A DNA stretch of 64,000 bases from JABFWF01 sp035539135 (lineage in GTDB: Bacteria; Pseudomonadota; Gammaproteobacteria; Xanthomonadales; Xanthomonadaceae), in contig DATLJD010000005.1 in assembly GCA_035539135.1 (NCBI GenBank), positions 137,810 to 201,809 of the forward strand, read 5' to 3'. The position numbers and the translations under genes are program-made. Under the pieces are notes generated by a model. The model saw only the letters and a program-made list of their open reading frames with translations, was not told where the DNA came from and did not search any database. Position 1 is the stretch's first letter, and each line of letters begins with the position of its first letter. Shown piece after piece: positions 37,105 to 46,148 of this stretch.

Positions 37105-37950
37105 ATGGCAGCCAAGTTCTTCGGCCAGTTCCTGCTCGAGCGCGGGGTGATCGACGCCACCCAGCTGCTCGCCGCGCTCGAGGCGCAGCGCGCCTCCAAC
37201 CCGATGCTCGGCGAGCTGGCGCAGGCGCAGGGCCTGCTCAGCGCCGCCCAGGCGCAGGAGATCAACACCCGCCAGCGCCGCGAGGATCGCCGCTTCGGCG
37301 ACATCGCCCAGGAGCTGGGCCTGCTGACCGCGGCCCAGGTGGACCTGCTGCTGGAGCAGCAGAAGGCGCGGCGCAAGCTGTTCGGCGAGATCCTGGTCGA
37401 ACAGGGCACGCTCGATCGCGCGACCCTGGAAGCCGAGCTGTCGGCGCACCAGGCCGACCGCGCGGAAGCGCTGTCCGCGCTGGAGGACCGGCTCGACGGC
37501 CACCCGCTGCGAGCGATGGCGGAAGGCACGATCGCGACCTGCACGCGGCTGTTCCCGCGCCTGCTGCGCACCCAGGCGCAGTTCTCGGCGTTGCTGTGCC
37601 GGGAGACGCTGGAGGCCTATCCGGTGTGCGCGTGGGTGCGGGTGGAGGCGGAGCGGCCGCTGGCGGTCGCGCTCGCCTGCGACATGGACACCGCCGCCGC
37701 CTTCGCCGGCGCGTTCCTGTCGATCCCGTCGACCGCCTGCGACGAGGCGCTGGCGCGCGACGCGCTGGGCGAACTGGTCAACGTGCTGATGGGCTACGTG
37801 GTCAAGGACACCCTGCCCGAGGACATGGCCTACCGCGCGCGTCCGCCGAGCTTCGTGCGCAGCGCCGAGGAGCTCGCCGCCGAGCCGAACACGGTGGCGC
37901 TGGCGATGGGTTCGCAGCTGGGGCCGTTCGCGCTGCTGCTGCAGGGCTGA
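37105..37950 (+). CDS. CheX/CheC-like protein with N-terminal MshEN-like helical repeats
   Basis: A 281-residue protein. The C-terminal half (about 135-280) looks like a CheX/CheC phosphatase domain, with the ExxN catalytic pattern at Glu223-Asn226 in DALGELVNVLMG. The N-terminal half holds three copies of a short helical motif (FGQFLLERGVID at 6-17, FGDIAQELGLLT at 64-75, FGEILVEQGTLD at 93-104), close to the GspE/MshE N-terminal repeats. In MshE such repeats bind c-di-GMP, so a second-messenger input is possible. It would dephosphorylate the receiver encoded just upstream. Both statements are inferences; length and ExxN are seen directly. Confidence 0.82.
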   Translation: MAAKFFGQFLLERGVIDATQLLAALEAQRASNPMLGELAQAQGLLSAAQAQEINTRQRREDRRFGDIAQELGLLTAAQVDLLLEQQKARRKLFGEILVEQGTLDRATLEAELSAHQADRAEALSALEDRLDGHPLRAMAEGTIATCTRLFPRLLRTQAQFSALLCRETLEAYPVCAWVRVEAERPLAVALACDMDTAAAFAGAFLSIPSTACDEALARDALGELVNVLMGYVVKDTLPEDMAYRARPPSFVRSAEELAAEPNTVALAMGSQLGPFALLLQG

Positions 37951-38028
37951 CGCAGGCCGCGTCGGCGGCGCCAGCCACCGGGGTGGAGCGCCACGCTCCG
38001 GGGAGGGAAGCCAAGGGGCGCTTGCTGC

Positions 38029-38139
38029 CACCTCTCCCGTTTGCGGGAGAGGTCGGGCGCGCAGCGCGAGGGTGAGGGTGCGGCGGTTGGCGGAAGGCTC
38101 GCCCTCACCCCGACCCTCTCCCGCAAGCGGGAGAGGGGG
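38029..38139. repeat. double-hairpin REP-like element
   Basis: Two similar hairpins face each other: CCTCTCCCG-TTTG-CGGGAGAGG (38031-38052) and CCCTCTCCCGC-AA-GCGGGAGAGGG (38114-38137). They are linked by a second inverted pair around GAGGGTGAGGG / CCCTCACCC. It fills most of the 276-bp gap between the CheX-like and Kef genes. Elements of this type are common in intergenic DNA of xanthomonads and relatives. Confidence 0.75.
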
Positions 38140-38214
38140 AACAACCCTTCGCGTCTCGCGTGCCCCGCGGCCAGGATCCCCAGCGCGGCGCCTCGCGCGG
38201 GGCCGTGCGGACCG

Positions 38215-38220
38215 CATAAT
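38215..38220 (+). promoter_or_regulatory. -10 box of a probable leaderless promoter, Kef gene
   Basis: CATAAT followed by exactly six bases and the ATG at 38227. A GGAG is present but one base from the start codon, too close to serve as a normal ribosome site. Confidence 0.45.
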
Positions 38221-38226
38221 CGGAGC

Positions 38227-40029
38227 ATGCACGGAGGCGGCCTCGAACTCGCATTGCTGTTCCTGCTCGCGGCGGTGGTCGCGGTGCCGGTGTTCCGGCG
38301 CTTCGGCCTCGGCGCGGTGCTCGGCTACCTCGCCGCGGGCGTGGCGCTGGGGCCGTTCGGCCTGGGCGTGATCGCCAACGCCGATCCGGTGCTGGCCGCC
38401 AGCGAGATCGGCGTGGTGATGCTGCTGTTCGTGATCGGCCTGGAGCTGTCGCCGGCGCGCCTGCGGGTGATGCGGCGGCCGGTGTTCGGGGTCGGCGGCC
38501 TGCAGGTGCTGGCGTGCGGGCTCGCGCTCGGCGGGCTGGCGCTGCTGACCGGACTGTCCTGGCGGGCGGCGCTGGTGGTCGGCCTCGGCCTCGCGCTGTC
38601 GTCCACCGCGGTCGGCCTGCAGTTGCTCGCCGAACGCAAGGCCCTGACCAGCGACCACGGCCGGCTCGCGTTCGCGATCCTGCTGTTCCAGGACCTCGCC
38701 GCGATCCCGCTGCTGGCGGCGATCCCGCTGCTGGGCCACGTCCACGGCGAGGAGACGGTGCCGCTATGGTGGCTGGCGCTGCGCGCGCTGGCGGCGATCG
38801 CGGTGCTGGTGTTCGGCGGACGGCTGCTGCTGCGCCAGGTGTTCCGGATCGTCGCGCGCTCGCGCATGCCCGAGGTGTTCACCGCGACCGCGCTGCTGGT
38901 CGTGCTCGGCAGCGCGTGGCTGCTGCAGCTGGCGGGCCTGAGCGCGGGCCTCGGCGCGTTCCTGGCCGGCGTGCTGCTCGCCGATTCGGAATTCCGGCAC
39001 GAGCTCGAATCGCAGGTCCAGCCGTTCGAGGGCCTGCTGCTCGGCCTGTTCTTCATGGCCGTGGGCATGAGCATCGACCTGCAGCGGGTGGCGAGCGAAC
39101 CGCTGCTGATCGGCGGCGGGGTGGTGGTGCTGCTGGCGGTGAAGTTCGGCCTGCTGTTCGCGATCGGCCGCCGTCCGGGCGGGCTGGACACGCGCGGCGC
39201 GCTGCTGCTCGCCAGCGTGCTGGCGCTGGGCGGCGAGTTCGCCTTCGTCATCTTCGGCGAGGCGCAGCGTGCCGCCCTGATCAGCGGCGCCGAGCGCGAC
39301 CGGCTGGTGGCGATGGTGGGCGTGTCGATGGCGCTGACGCCGCTGCTGCTGATCGTCGTCTCGCGGCTGTTGCCGGAGTCGGCGCCGCGCGCGCAGCGCC
39401 CGTTCGACCGCATCCCCGAGCAGCGGCCGCAGGTGCTGATCGCCGGCTTCGGCCGCTTCGGCCAGATCATCGCGCGCCTGCTCGCGGCGCAGCGCATTCC
39501 GTTCATCGCGATCGAGCACAGCCCGGAGCAGGTCGACTTCATGCGCCGCTTCGGCAGCCAGCTCTACTACGGCGATCCGGCGCGGCCGGAGCTGCTGCGC
39601 GCCGCCGGCGCGGCCCACGTGCGCGTGTTCGTGGTCGCGATCGACGATCCGGAAAGCAACCTCGCCACCGTGCGCGTGCTGCGCCGCCACTATCCGCAGG
39701 CGACGGTGTTCGCGCGTGCCCGCAACCGCCGCCACGCGTGGGAACTGATGGACCTCGGCGCGCAGGCGGTGCGCGAGACCTTCCACTCCAGCCTGAAGAT
39801 GGGCGAGCGGGTGCTGGTCGCGCTCGGCCAGCCCGAGGACGCCGCCGCCAGCCGCGCCGAGCGTTTCCGCGCGCACGACGAGGCGCTGCTGGTCAGCCAG
39901 CACCAGGTCTACGACGACGAGGCGGCGCTGATCCAGACCTCGCAGGAGGCGCGCCGCGACCTCGAGCAGCTGTTCGCCGCCGACCGCGGCGAGGGCGTGC
40001 TGGGGAAGGAGCTGGGAGCCGGGGACTAG
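38227..40029 (+). CDS. monovalent cation:proton antiporter-2 (Kef/YbaL type)
   Basis: A 600-residue CPA2-family K+ (or Na+)/H+ antiporter. The N-terminal 380 residues form about 12-13 membrane helices, including ALSSTAVGLQLL and the adjacent FQDLAAIPLLAA with the transport-site Asp, and SAGLGAFLAGVLLADS. A cytoplasmic TrkA-N/RCK domain follows from about 400 (VLIAGFGRFGQIIARLLAA, a Rossmann nucleotide-binding motif). The C-terminus ends in a charged tail. Kef systems protect against electrophiles or adjust pH; which applies is unknown, and no KefF/KefG partner is nearby. Its TAG stop overlaps the stop of the convergent ankyrin gene. Confidence 0.92.
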   Translation: MHGGGLELALLFLLAAVVAVPVFRRFGLGAVLGYLAAGVALGPFGLGVIANADPVLAASEIGVVMLLFVIGLELSPARLRVMRRPVFGVGGLQVLACGLALGGLALLTGLSWRAALVVGLGLALSSTAVGLQLLAERKALTSDHGRLAFAILLFQDLAAIPLLAAIPLLGHVHGEETVPLWWLALRALAAIAVLVFGGRLLLRQVFRIVARSRMPEVFTATALLVVLGSAWLLQLAGLSAGLGAFLAGVLLADSEFRHELESQVQPFEGLLLGLFFMAVGMSIDLQRVASEPLLIGGGVVVLLAVKFGLLFAIGRRPGGLDTRGALLLASVLALGGEFAFVIFGEAQRAALISGAERDRLVAMVGVSMALTPLLLIVVSRLLPESAPRAQRPFDRIPEQRPQVLIAGFGRFGQIIARLLAAQRIPFIAIEHSPEQVDFMRRFGSQLYYGDPARPELLRAAGAAHVRVFVVAIDDPESNLATVRVLRRHYPQATVFARARNRRHAWELMDLGAQAVRETFHSSLKMGERVLVALGQPEDAAASRAERFRAHDEALLVSQHQVYDDEAALIQTSQEARRDLEQLFAADRGEGVLGKELGAGD

Positions 40030-43000
40030 CCCCGGTCGCGCAGGAAGCGCGCCATCGACACGCCCTGCACCGCCGGGGCGAATTCGGCGGCGACGTCGAC
40101 GAAACCGCGCATCACCGCGATCTCGCGCGGGCTGCGGTTGAGCGCGTCGCGCAGGTCCGGGTCGCAGCCTGCGCGCAGCAGGTACTGGGTGGTGCGCAGC
40201 AGGCCGTGCAGCGCGGCCAGGTGCAGCGGGCCGAAGCCGCGCGGGTCCTGCGCGTCGAGCGCGACGTCCTCGTCGAGCAGGCGCTCGACGCCGGCCAGCA
40301 GCACGTCCTCGTCCACCGCGCTGCCGGGTTCGGCGCGCGCGCCGAGCAGGAGCAGCAGCGGCGTGGCGTTGCCGGCGGCCGCGGCGTCGGCGTCGGCGCC
40401 GGCCAGCAGCAGGGTGTCGAGCAGGGCGAGCAGGCGCGGCCGCTCGCGTGCGGTGAAGCCGAACAGCGTCGCGCAGTGCAGCGGGGTCAGTCCCTGCGCG
40501 TCCTGCGCGTGCACGTTGGCGCCGGCCTGCAGCAGGCGCGCGCACACGTCCGGCAGGCCGAGCGCGGCGGCCAGCATCAGCACGGTGACTTCGCCCGGCA
40601 GGCGCTGCTCGAGGCCGGCGCCGGCGGCGAGCAGGCGGTCGACGATCTCGCCGTGGCGCATGCTCACCGCGGCCGACAGCGGGGTCGCGCCGGTGTGCGC
40701 GGCGCGCTTCGGGTCGGCGCCGCGCGCGAGTAGCAGGTCGACGGTCGCGCGATGGCCGCCGCCGGCCGCGCGCAACAGCGCGGTGCAGCCCTGGCTGTCG
40801 GTGGCGTCTACCGGCAGGCCGAGAGCGAGCAGGCGGCGCACCGCATCGGCATCGCCGGCGATCGCCGCGGCCGGCACGTCGGTCGCCTGCAGCGGGCGGC
40901 GCGGCAGCGGCCAGCCGCGCCAGTCCAGCCAGTCGGCGAGGTCGCGGCGGCCGCTGGCGAGGGCGACGCCGAGCGGGGTCTGGCCGTCGGCGGCGCGGGT
41001 GTCGGGCGAGGCGCCGCGCGCGACGAGCAGGCGCACCGCCGGTTCGCGGCCGAGCGCGGCGGCCAGGTGCAGCGCGGTCATGCCGCGGCTGTCGCGCGCT
41101 TCCAGCGCGCTGCCGCTGTCGAGCAGGCGCTCGGCCAGGCGCAGCCAGCCCAGGCGTACCGCGAGCGCCAGCGGCGGGTCGCCGGCGGGCGAGGGTGCGA
41201 ACGGATCGGCGCCGCGCTCCAGCAGTTCCAGGGCGAAGGTTTCGTGGCCGCGCGCGCCCTGGTCGCCGGCGGCGCAGGCGGCGAGGAAGCGGGCGAGGCC
41301 GCCGGCGCCCGTGGGCGGCACGCCGCGCCGCAGCAGCGCCTGCAGCGCCGGCAATGCGGCCGGGCCGCGCGCGAGCAGGGCGAAGGCGGGGTTGTCGCCG
41401 CCTTGCGCGCGCGCGTCGGCGTCGGCGCCCTGCGCCAGCAGCCAGTCGATCCGGGCCGGCGAGGCGGAGACGTCCGCGTCGACCAGCAGCCGGCCGAGCT
41501 CGGCCGGCGACAGCAGCCGGGCGAGCGGGGCGAGGCCGTCGTGGGGGCCGGCGGCGAGGCCTTCGCGCAGCAGTTCGATCGGCGCGCGATCAGGCAGTTC
41601 GGCCCTTTCCTGGCCGTCGTCGGCGACCGCCGCGGGCAACGCGTAGCCGGCGTCCAGCGCCGCCACCAGCGCCCAGCGGCCGGCCTCGGCGGCGTGCTCG
41701 AGCGCGCGCTTGCCGTCGTGGTCGGCCTGTTCGGGATCGGCGCCGAGTTCGAGCAGGCGGCGCACCAGGGCCGGCGACGGTGCCTCCGCGCGGCACACCA
41801 GGGCGAGCGCGCCGCGGCCATCGGCGTCCACCGCGGCGAGGTCGGCGCCGGCGGCGACCAGCGCCTCGATCGCAGGCGCGGACGCGCCGCGCGCGGCCTC
41901 CAGCAGCGGCGTGCGGCCATCGGCATCGGCGGCCTGCACGTCGGCGCCGGCGCCCAGCACCACGCCGAGGATCTCGGCGTTGCCGGCCAGCGCGGCCTCG
42001 TGCAGCGCGCTGCGGCCGCGCGCGTCGCGGGCGTCGGCGCGCGCCTTGTGCTTGAGCAGCAGTTGCACGCCGGCCGGGTCGTCCTCGTCGCCGCCGGCCG
42101 CGGCCAGCAGCGCCGGGCTGGCGCCCTCGGGCTCGGGCTTCGCGCCGCGCTCGAGCAGGAAGCGCGCCAGCCGCCAGTTGCCGCTGGCGCAGGCCATGCC
42201 GAGCGGGGTCACCCCGTCGGCGTTGACCGCGTCGAGTTCGGCCGCGGCGTCGCGCAGCAGCGCGGCGACGCCCGGGTCGGAGCTGCGCGCGGCGTGGTGC
42301 AGCGGGGTGTTGCCCTCGGCGTCCGGCGCGCGCGGGTCGGCGCCGTTGGCGAGCAGGGTCATCACCGCTTCCGGGCGTCCGTGCCAGCTGTCGCGGGTCG
42401 CGGCCAGCAGCGGCGTCATCCCGGCGTGCGCCGTGTTGACGTCGACCCCGGCGGCGATCAGCGCGCGCAGCAGGCGCAGGTCGGGCAACACCGCGGCCAG
42501 CACGGGCAGCGCGCGCTGGTCGCGTTCGCCGGGCGGCGGCAGGGCGTGCGGGTCGGCGCCGGCCTCCATCAACGCCAGCGCGCGGTCGACGCGGCCGCTG
42601 CGCGCGGCGGCGTACAGGGCGGCAGCGAGATCCTCGCCGGCGTCGTCGGCGTCGGCGTCATGAGTGTCGTCCGCGGCCAGCGCGGCCTCGTCGAAAGCTG
42701 GCAACGAGAGCGCTTCCGCCGGCGCGATCCGCTGCAGCAGCCAGTGCGCCAGCGGCCAGCCGGCGGCCATGCCCAGCGCGAGCCCCCACCGCGCCGGCGG
42801 CGGCAGCAATCCGGGCCAGGCCAGCAGCAGCACCGAGCCGGCGACCACCGCGACCAGCATCCCCGCGCCGAGGCCGCGCCAACTGCCGGCGTCGAGCGAC
42901 GCCAGTGCCTGCCAGTGCGTGGCCAGCGCACCGCCCTCGCGTTCCTGCGCTTGCCACAGCGGCCACAGCCGCCACAGGCCGACCAGCGCGAGGCCGCAGG

Positions 43001-43292
43001 CCAGGCTCAGCGCCAGCGCGCTGCCGAGGCCGCCGCCTGCCAGCAGCGACACCAGCGGCCAGGCGACCAGCGCCGCCACCGCCGCCAGTGCCCCGCCCCA
43101 CAACAGCAGCAGGCCGCGGAAATCCTGCAGGCGCGCGCCCGCGTGCGGCCGCAGCGCGCGCGCGAAGGCGGCCTGCGCCAGCCAGCCGGCGATCGCCGCG
43201 AGCACGCCGCCGAAGCCCGCCGTTCCGGCCAGGGCGAAGCCCGCCGCCCACGCGGTCAGTCGCGGCCCGCGGCCCGCGCGCGACTCAGGCAT
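40026..43292 (-). CDS. large ankyrin-repeat membrane protein
   Basis: A 1,088-residue protein. The first 190 residues hold several hydrophobic helices (about 10-35, 45-75, 85-105, 150-185), so the protein is membrane-anchored. The remainder is a long ankyrin-repeat array, with more than 20 recognisable TPLhxAA-type units spaced roughly 33-40 residues apart (for example GNTPLHHAARSSDPGVAALL; GRSALHEAALAGNAEILGVVL; GMTALHLAAALGREPAVRLL), ending FGPLHLAALHGLL. Such arrays are protein-binding scaffolds; the partner is unknown. It overlaps the YcgL gene by eight bases and ends tail-to-tail with the Kef gene at a shared CTAG. Confidence 0.9.
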   Translation of the reverse strand: MPESRAGRGPRLTAWAAGFALAGTAGFGGVLAAIAGWLAQAAFARALRPHAGARLQDFRGLLLLWGGALAAVAALVAWPLVSLLAGGGLGSALALSLACGLALVGLWRLWPLWQAQEREGGALATHWQALASLDAGSWRGLGAGMLVAVVAGSVLLLAWPGLLPPPARWGLALGMAAGWPLAHWLLQRIAPAEALSLPAFDEAALAADDTHDADADDAGEDLAAALYAAARSGRVDRALALMEAGADPHALPPPGERDQRALPVLAAVLPDLRLLRALIAAGVDVNTAHAGMTPLLAATRDSWHGRPEAVMTLLANGADPRAPDAEGNTPLHHAARSSDPGVAALLRDAAAELDAVNADGVTPLGMACASGNWRLARFLLERGAKPEPEGASPALLAAAGGDEDDPAGVQLLLKHKARADARDARGRSALHEAALAGNAEILGVVLGAGADVQAADADGRTPLLEAARGASAPAIEALVAAGADLAAVDADGRGALALVCRAEAPSPALVRRLLELGADPEQADHDGKRALEHAAEAGRWALVAALDAGYALPAAVADDGQERAELPDRAPIELLREGLAAGPHDGLAPLARLLSPAELGRLLVDADVSASPARIDWLLAQGADADARAQGGDNPAFALLARGPAALPALQALLRRGVPPTGAGGLARFLAACAAGDQGARGHETFALELLERGADPFAPSPAGDPPLALAVRLGWLRLAERLLDSGSALEARDSRGMTALHLAAALGREPAVRLLVARGASPDTRAADGQTPLGVALASGRRDLADWLDWRGWPLPRRPLQATDVPAAAIAGDADAVRRLLALGLPVDATDSQGCTALLRAAGGGHRATVDLLLARGADPKRAAHTGATPLSAAVSMRHGEIVDRLLAAGAGLEQRLPGEVTVLMLAAALGLPDVCARLLQAGANVHAQDAQGLTPLHCATLFGFTARERPRLLALLDTLLLAGADADAAAAGNATPLLLLLGARAEPGSAVDEDVLLAGVERLLDEDVALDAQDPRGFGPLHLAALHGLLRTTQYLLRAGCDPDLRDALNRSPREIAVMRGFVDVAAEFAPAVQGVSMARFLRDRG

Positions 43293-43557
43293 CCGTCCCC
43301 CAGTCGCCGGTGAGCGGATCGCCGGCCTGCGAGGGCGGCAATTGCAGGTGGAAGCCGTGCGCGGCCAGGTGCGCGCGCACCGCCGCCGGGTCCTCGCGGG
43401 CGAGCCGCCGCTCCGGGGTCAGCGCGACCTCGAGCACGAACTGCAGCCGCCCGAGCGCCGCGCGCATGGCGGACGGCACGCAGTCGAAGTCGTCGCGGCG
43501 CGCGAGGTAGACGTAGGTATCGGCCTTGCGCAGGCTCTTGTAGACGTAGGCGTGCAT
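43285..43557 (-). CDS. YcgL domain protein
   Basis: A 90-residue cytoplasmic protein of the YcgL family, conserved in gammaproteobacteria and of unknown function. It has the diagnostic start MHAYVYKSLRKADTYVYLA, then RDDFDCVPSAMRAALG and a C-terminal LAAHGFHLQLPP. Length is normal. The ankyrin gene begins within its last eight bases, which indicates translational coupling, so the two are likely one operon. In many relatives YcgL is encoded near rnd and minC/D genes, which are absent here. Confidence 0.9.
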   Translation of the reverse strand: MHAYVYKSLRKADTYVYLARRDDFDCVPSAMRAALGRLQFVLEVALTPERRLAREDPAAVRAHLAAHGFHLQLPPSQAGDPLTGDWGTDA

Positions 43558-43636
43558 CGCGGGTCCGGGCGGAACCCGATGATTGTGTCGGAAATCGCCC
43601 GCGCCGTGGGAGCGGCGTGAAGGTGAATGCGCGCCC

Positions 43637-44650
43637 TCAGTGATAACCCGCGTCGGCCGCGACCTTGCCGCGGAACACCGAGTACGACCACCATGTGTAG
43701 CCGAGGATCGCCGGCAGCAGGATCACGATGCCGACTCCGAGGAAGATCTGCGACGAGGGCGAGGAGGCCGCGTCCCAGATGCTCAGGTCGGGCGGCACGA
43801 TGTTCGGCCAGATGCCGATCACCAGCCCGGCGAAGCCCAGCGCGAAGAAGCTGAGCGACAGCAGGAACGGCATCGCGTCGCGCCCTTCGCGCATCGCCGC
43901 GCGCCACAGCGCGAAGGCGTTGGCCAGCGCCAGCAGCGGCACCGGCGACAGCCACCAGAAGTGCCCGCTCTCGAACCAGCGCGCCATGATCCGCGAGTCC
44001 AGGAACGGCAGCCACGCGCTGACCAGGCCCATGAAGGCGACCACCACCAGCACCAGCGGCCGGGCCAGGGTGCGCGCCGTCTTCTGCAGCGGCCCCTCGG
44101 TCTTGAGGATCAGCCAGGCGCTGCCGAGCAGCGCGTAGCCGAACACCAGCGCCACCCCGGTCAGCATCGCGAACGGGCTGAACCAGCTGAACGCACCGCC
44201 GAGGTAGCGCCCCCCTTCCAGCGGCAGGCCCTCGACCAGCGCGCCGAGGATCACGCCCTGCGCGAACGCGACCACGATCGAGCCGAGCGAGAACGCCGCG
44301 CCCCAGAAGCGCCGCCCGCGCGTCGCCTTGAAGCGGAACTCGAAGGCGACGCCGCGGAAGATCAGCGCGATCAGCATCATCAGCACCGGCAGGTACAGCG
44401 CCGACAGCACCAGCGCGTAGGCGCGCGGGAACGCGGCCAGCAGGCCGGCGCCGCCGAGCACCAGCCAGGTCTCGTTGCCGTCCCAGATCGGCGCCGCGGT
44501 GTTCATCATCTGGTCGAGCTGGGCGCCGTCCTCGGCGAACGGCGCGAGGATGCCGAGCCCGAGCACGAAGCCGTCCAGCAGCACGTACATCAGCACGCCG
44601 AAGCCGATCACGCCGAACCACAGCACCGGCAGCACCGTCGCGAGGTCCAT
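43637..44650 (-). CDS. cydB: cytochrome bd-type ubiquinol oxidase subunit II
   Basis: Second subunit of the bd-type quinol oxidase, a high-affinity O2 reductase that does not pump protons. The 337-residue protein has about eight membrane helices and family features LWFGVIGFGVLMYVLLDGFVLGLGIL at the start, then APIWDGNETWLVLGG and later FRGVAFEFRFK. The ATG at 44650 has GGAGGAGG upstream. It begins three bases after the cydA stop, so the two are one operon. No cydX-like small gene was found; the downstream gene is YcgL, 79 bp away. Confidence 0.95.
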   Translation of the reverse strand: MDLATVLPVLWFGVIGFGVLMYVLLDGFVLGLGILAPFAEDGAQLDQMMNTAAPIWDGNETWLVLGGAGLLAAFPRAYALVLSALYLPVLMMLIALIFRGVAFEFRFKATRGRRFWGAAFSLGSIVVAFAQGVILGALVEGLPLEGGRYLGGAFSWFSPFAMLTGVALVFGYALLGSAWLILKTEGPLQKTARTLARPLVLVVVAFMGLVSAWLPFLDSRIMARWFESGHFWWLSPVPLLALANAFALWRAAMREGRDAMPFLLSLSFFALGFAGLVIGIWPNIVPPDLSIWDAASSPSSQIFLGVGIVILLPAILGYTWWSYSVFRGKVAADAGYH

Positions 44651-44652
44651 GC

Positions 44653-46074
44653 TCACACCTCCTCCGCGCCGCGCGGGGGCGCATCCACCGGCAGGTCCGG
44701 CAGCGACAGCGGCCGCGCCGGCGTCTTCTCGCCGCCGCGGGTGTCCTTGGGCGGCTGCCTGACCGGCCCGACCAGCAGCAGCTTGCGCAGGTACCAGATG
44801 CCGGCGCCGAAGATCACCGCGTAGGCGGCCGCGTACACGATCAGCGAGGACAGCACCGCGGCCGCGGCGATGTTCGGGCTGACCGCCTCGCTGGTGCGCA
44901 GCAGGCCGTAGACGACATAGGGCTGGCGGCCGATCTCGACCACGTACCAGCCCGCGAGCAGGGCGACGAAGCCGGCCGGGCTCAGCCAGCGCCAGCCGTC
45001 GAGCCACCAGCGCGAGCTGGCCAGCGTGCCGCGCCGCCACGCCCACAGCGAGCCCCAGGCCAGCACGAGCATCAGCACGCCGAGCCCGACCATCACCCGG
45101 AACGCCCAGAACACCGGCGCCACCGGCGGCCGCTCGTGCGGCGGCACCGCGGTCAGCGGCTGGATCGTGCCGTTCCAGTCGTGCTTGAGGATCAGCCCGC
45201 CCAGGCGCGGCACCGCGACTTCGTAATGGTTGGTCTCGGCATCCTGGTCGGGCAGGCCGAACAGCACCAGCGGCGTGCCCGTGCCGGGCGCGGCGTCGTG
45301 CCAGTGCGCCTCGATCGCGGCGAGCTTGACCGGCTGGTGCTCGCCGACGTTGAGCCCATGCAGGTCGCCGGCGACGATCTGCAGCGGCACCGCGATCGCC
45401 GCGAATGCGACCGCGTGTTTCAGCATCCGCACGCCCGCCGCCTGGTGCACGCCGCGCCGCAGGTACCACGCGCTGACGCCGCCGATCACGAAGCAGGTGG
45501 TGATGAACGCTGCCAGCACCATGTGCGCGAGCCGGTACGGGAACGACGGGTTGAACACGATCGCCCACCAGTCCTCCGGCACGAAGAAGCCGTTGGCGTC
45601 GATCGCATAGCCCTGCGGCGTCTGCATCCAGCTGTTCGCCGAGATGATCCAGAAGGTCGAGATCAGGGTGCCGAGCGCGACCATGCAGGTGGCGAAGAAA
45701 TGCAGGCGGTCGGAGACCTTGCGCCAGCCGAACAGCATCACGCCGAGGAACGTCGCCTCGAGGAAGAACGCGGTCAGCACTTCGTAGGACAGCAGCGGAC
45801 CGAGGATGTTGCCGGCGCGCTCGCTCAACACCGCCCAGTTGGTGCCGAACTGGAAGCTCATCACGATCCCCGACACCACGCCCATGCCGAACGAGACCGC
45901 GAAAATTTTCAGCCAGAAGAAATAGAGGTCGCGCCAGAGGTCGTCGCGGGTGCGCAGCCAGCGCCACTCGATGAAGGCCAGCCAGTTGGCGAGGCCGATG
46001 GTGAACGCGGGGAACAGGATGTGGAAGGAGATGACGAACCCGAACTGGATCCGCGAGAGCAGCAGTGCATCCAA
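44653..46074 (-). CDS. cydA: cytochrome bd-type ubiquinol oxidase subunit I
   Basis: Heme-bearing subunit of the bd oxidase. The 473-residue protein starts LDALLLSRIQFGFVISFHILFPA, whose His is the conserved b595-side ligand, and includes FGMGVVSGIVMSFQFGTNW, ATFLGVMLFGW and a quinol-loop GDLHGLNVGEHQPVKLAAIEAHW with GRQP in EIGRQPYVVYG. The Q-loop is short, as in the cyanide-insensitive (CIO) branch. A TTG start is chosen because GGAGG lies seven bases upstream and the first residues match homologues; no ATG fits. A 22-bp palindrome lies 53 bp upstream. cydB follows immediately. Confidence 0.93.
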   Translation of the reverse strand: MDALLLSRIQFGFVISFHILFPAFTIGLANWLAFIEWRWLRTRDDLWRDLYFFWLKIFAVSFGMGVVSGIVMSFQFGTNWAVLSERAGNILGPLLSYEVLTAFFLEATFLGVMLFGWRKVSDRLHFFATCMVALGTLISTFWIISANSWMQTPQGYAIDANGFFVPEDWWAIVFNPSFPYRLAHMVLAAFITTCFVIGGVSAWYLRRGVHQAAGVRMLKHAVAFAAIAVPLQIVAGDLHGLNVGEHQPVKLAAIEAHWHDAAPGTGTPLVLFGLPDQDAETNHYEVAVPRLGGLILKHDWNGTIQPLTAVPPHERPPVAPVFWAFRVMVGLGVLMLVLAWGSLWAWRRGTLASSRWWLDGWRWLSPAGFVALLAGWYVVEIGRQPYVVYGLLRTSEAVSPNIAAAAVLSSLIVYAAAYAVIFGAGIWYLRKLLLVGPVRQPPKDTRGGEKTPARPLSLPDLPVDAPPRGAEEV

Positions 46075-46126
46075 TGCGGCGCCTCCGCGGCGCGCGGGGG
46101 AGCGCCGCGCCCGATATTGTGCGCCC

Positions 46127-46148
46127 GTTCGCGCGGCGCCGTGCGAAC
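46127..46148. promoter_or_regulatory. 22-bp palindrome in the cydA / S9-peptidase intergenic region
   Basis: GTTCGC-G-CGGC / GCCG-T-GCGAAC pairs at ten of eleven positions around its centre. It lies 53 bp before the cydA TTG and 159 bp before the divergent peptidase ATG, next to an AT-rich hexamer (GATATT, 46113-46118). It is not an FNR or ArcA consensus. An unidentified dimeric regulator could bind. Confidence 0.45.
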
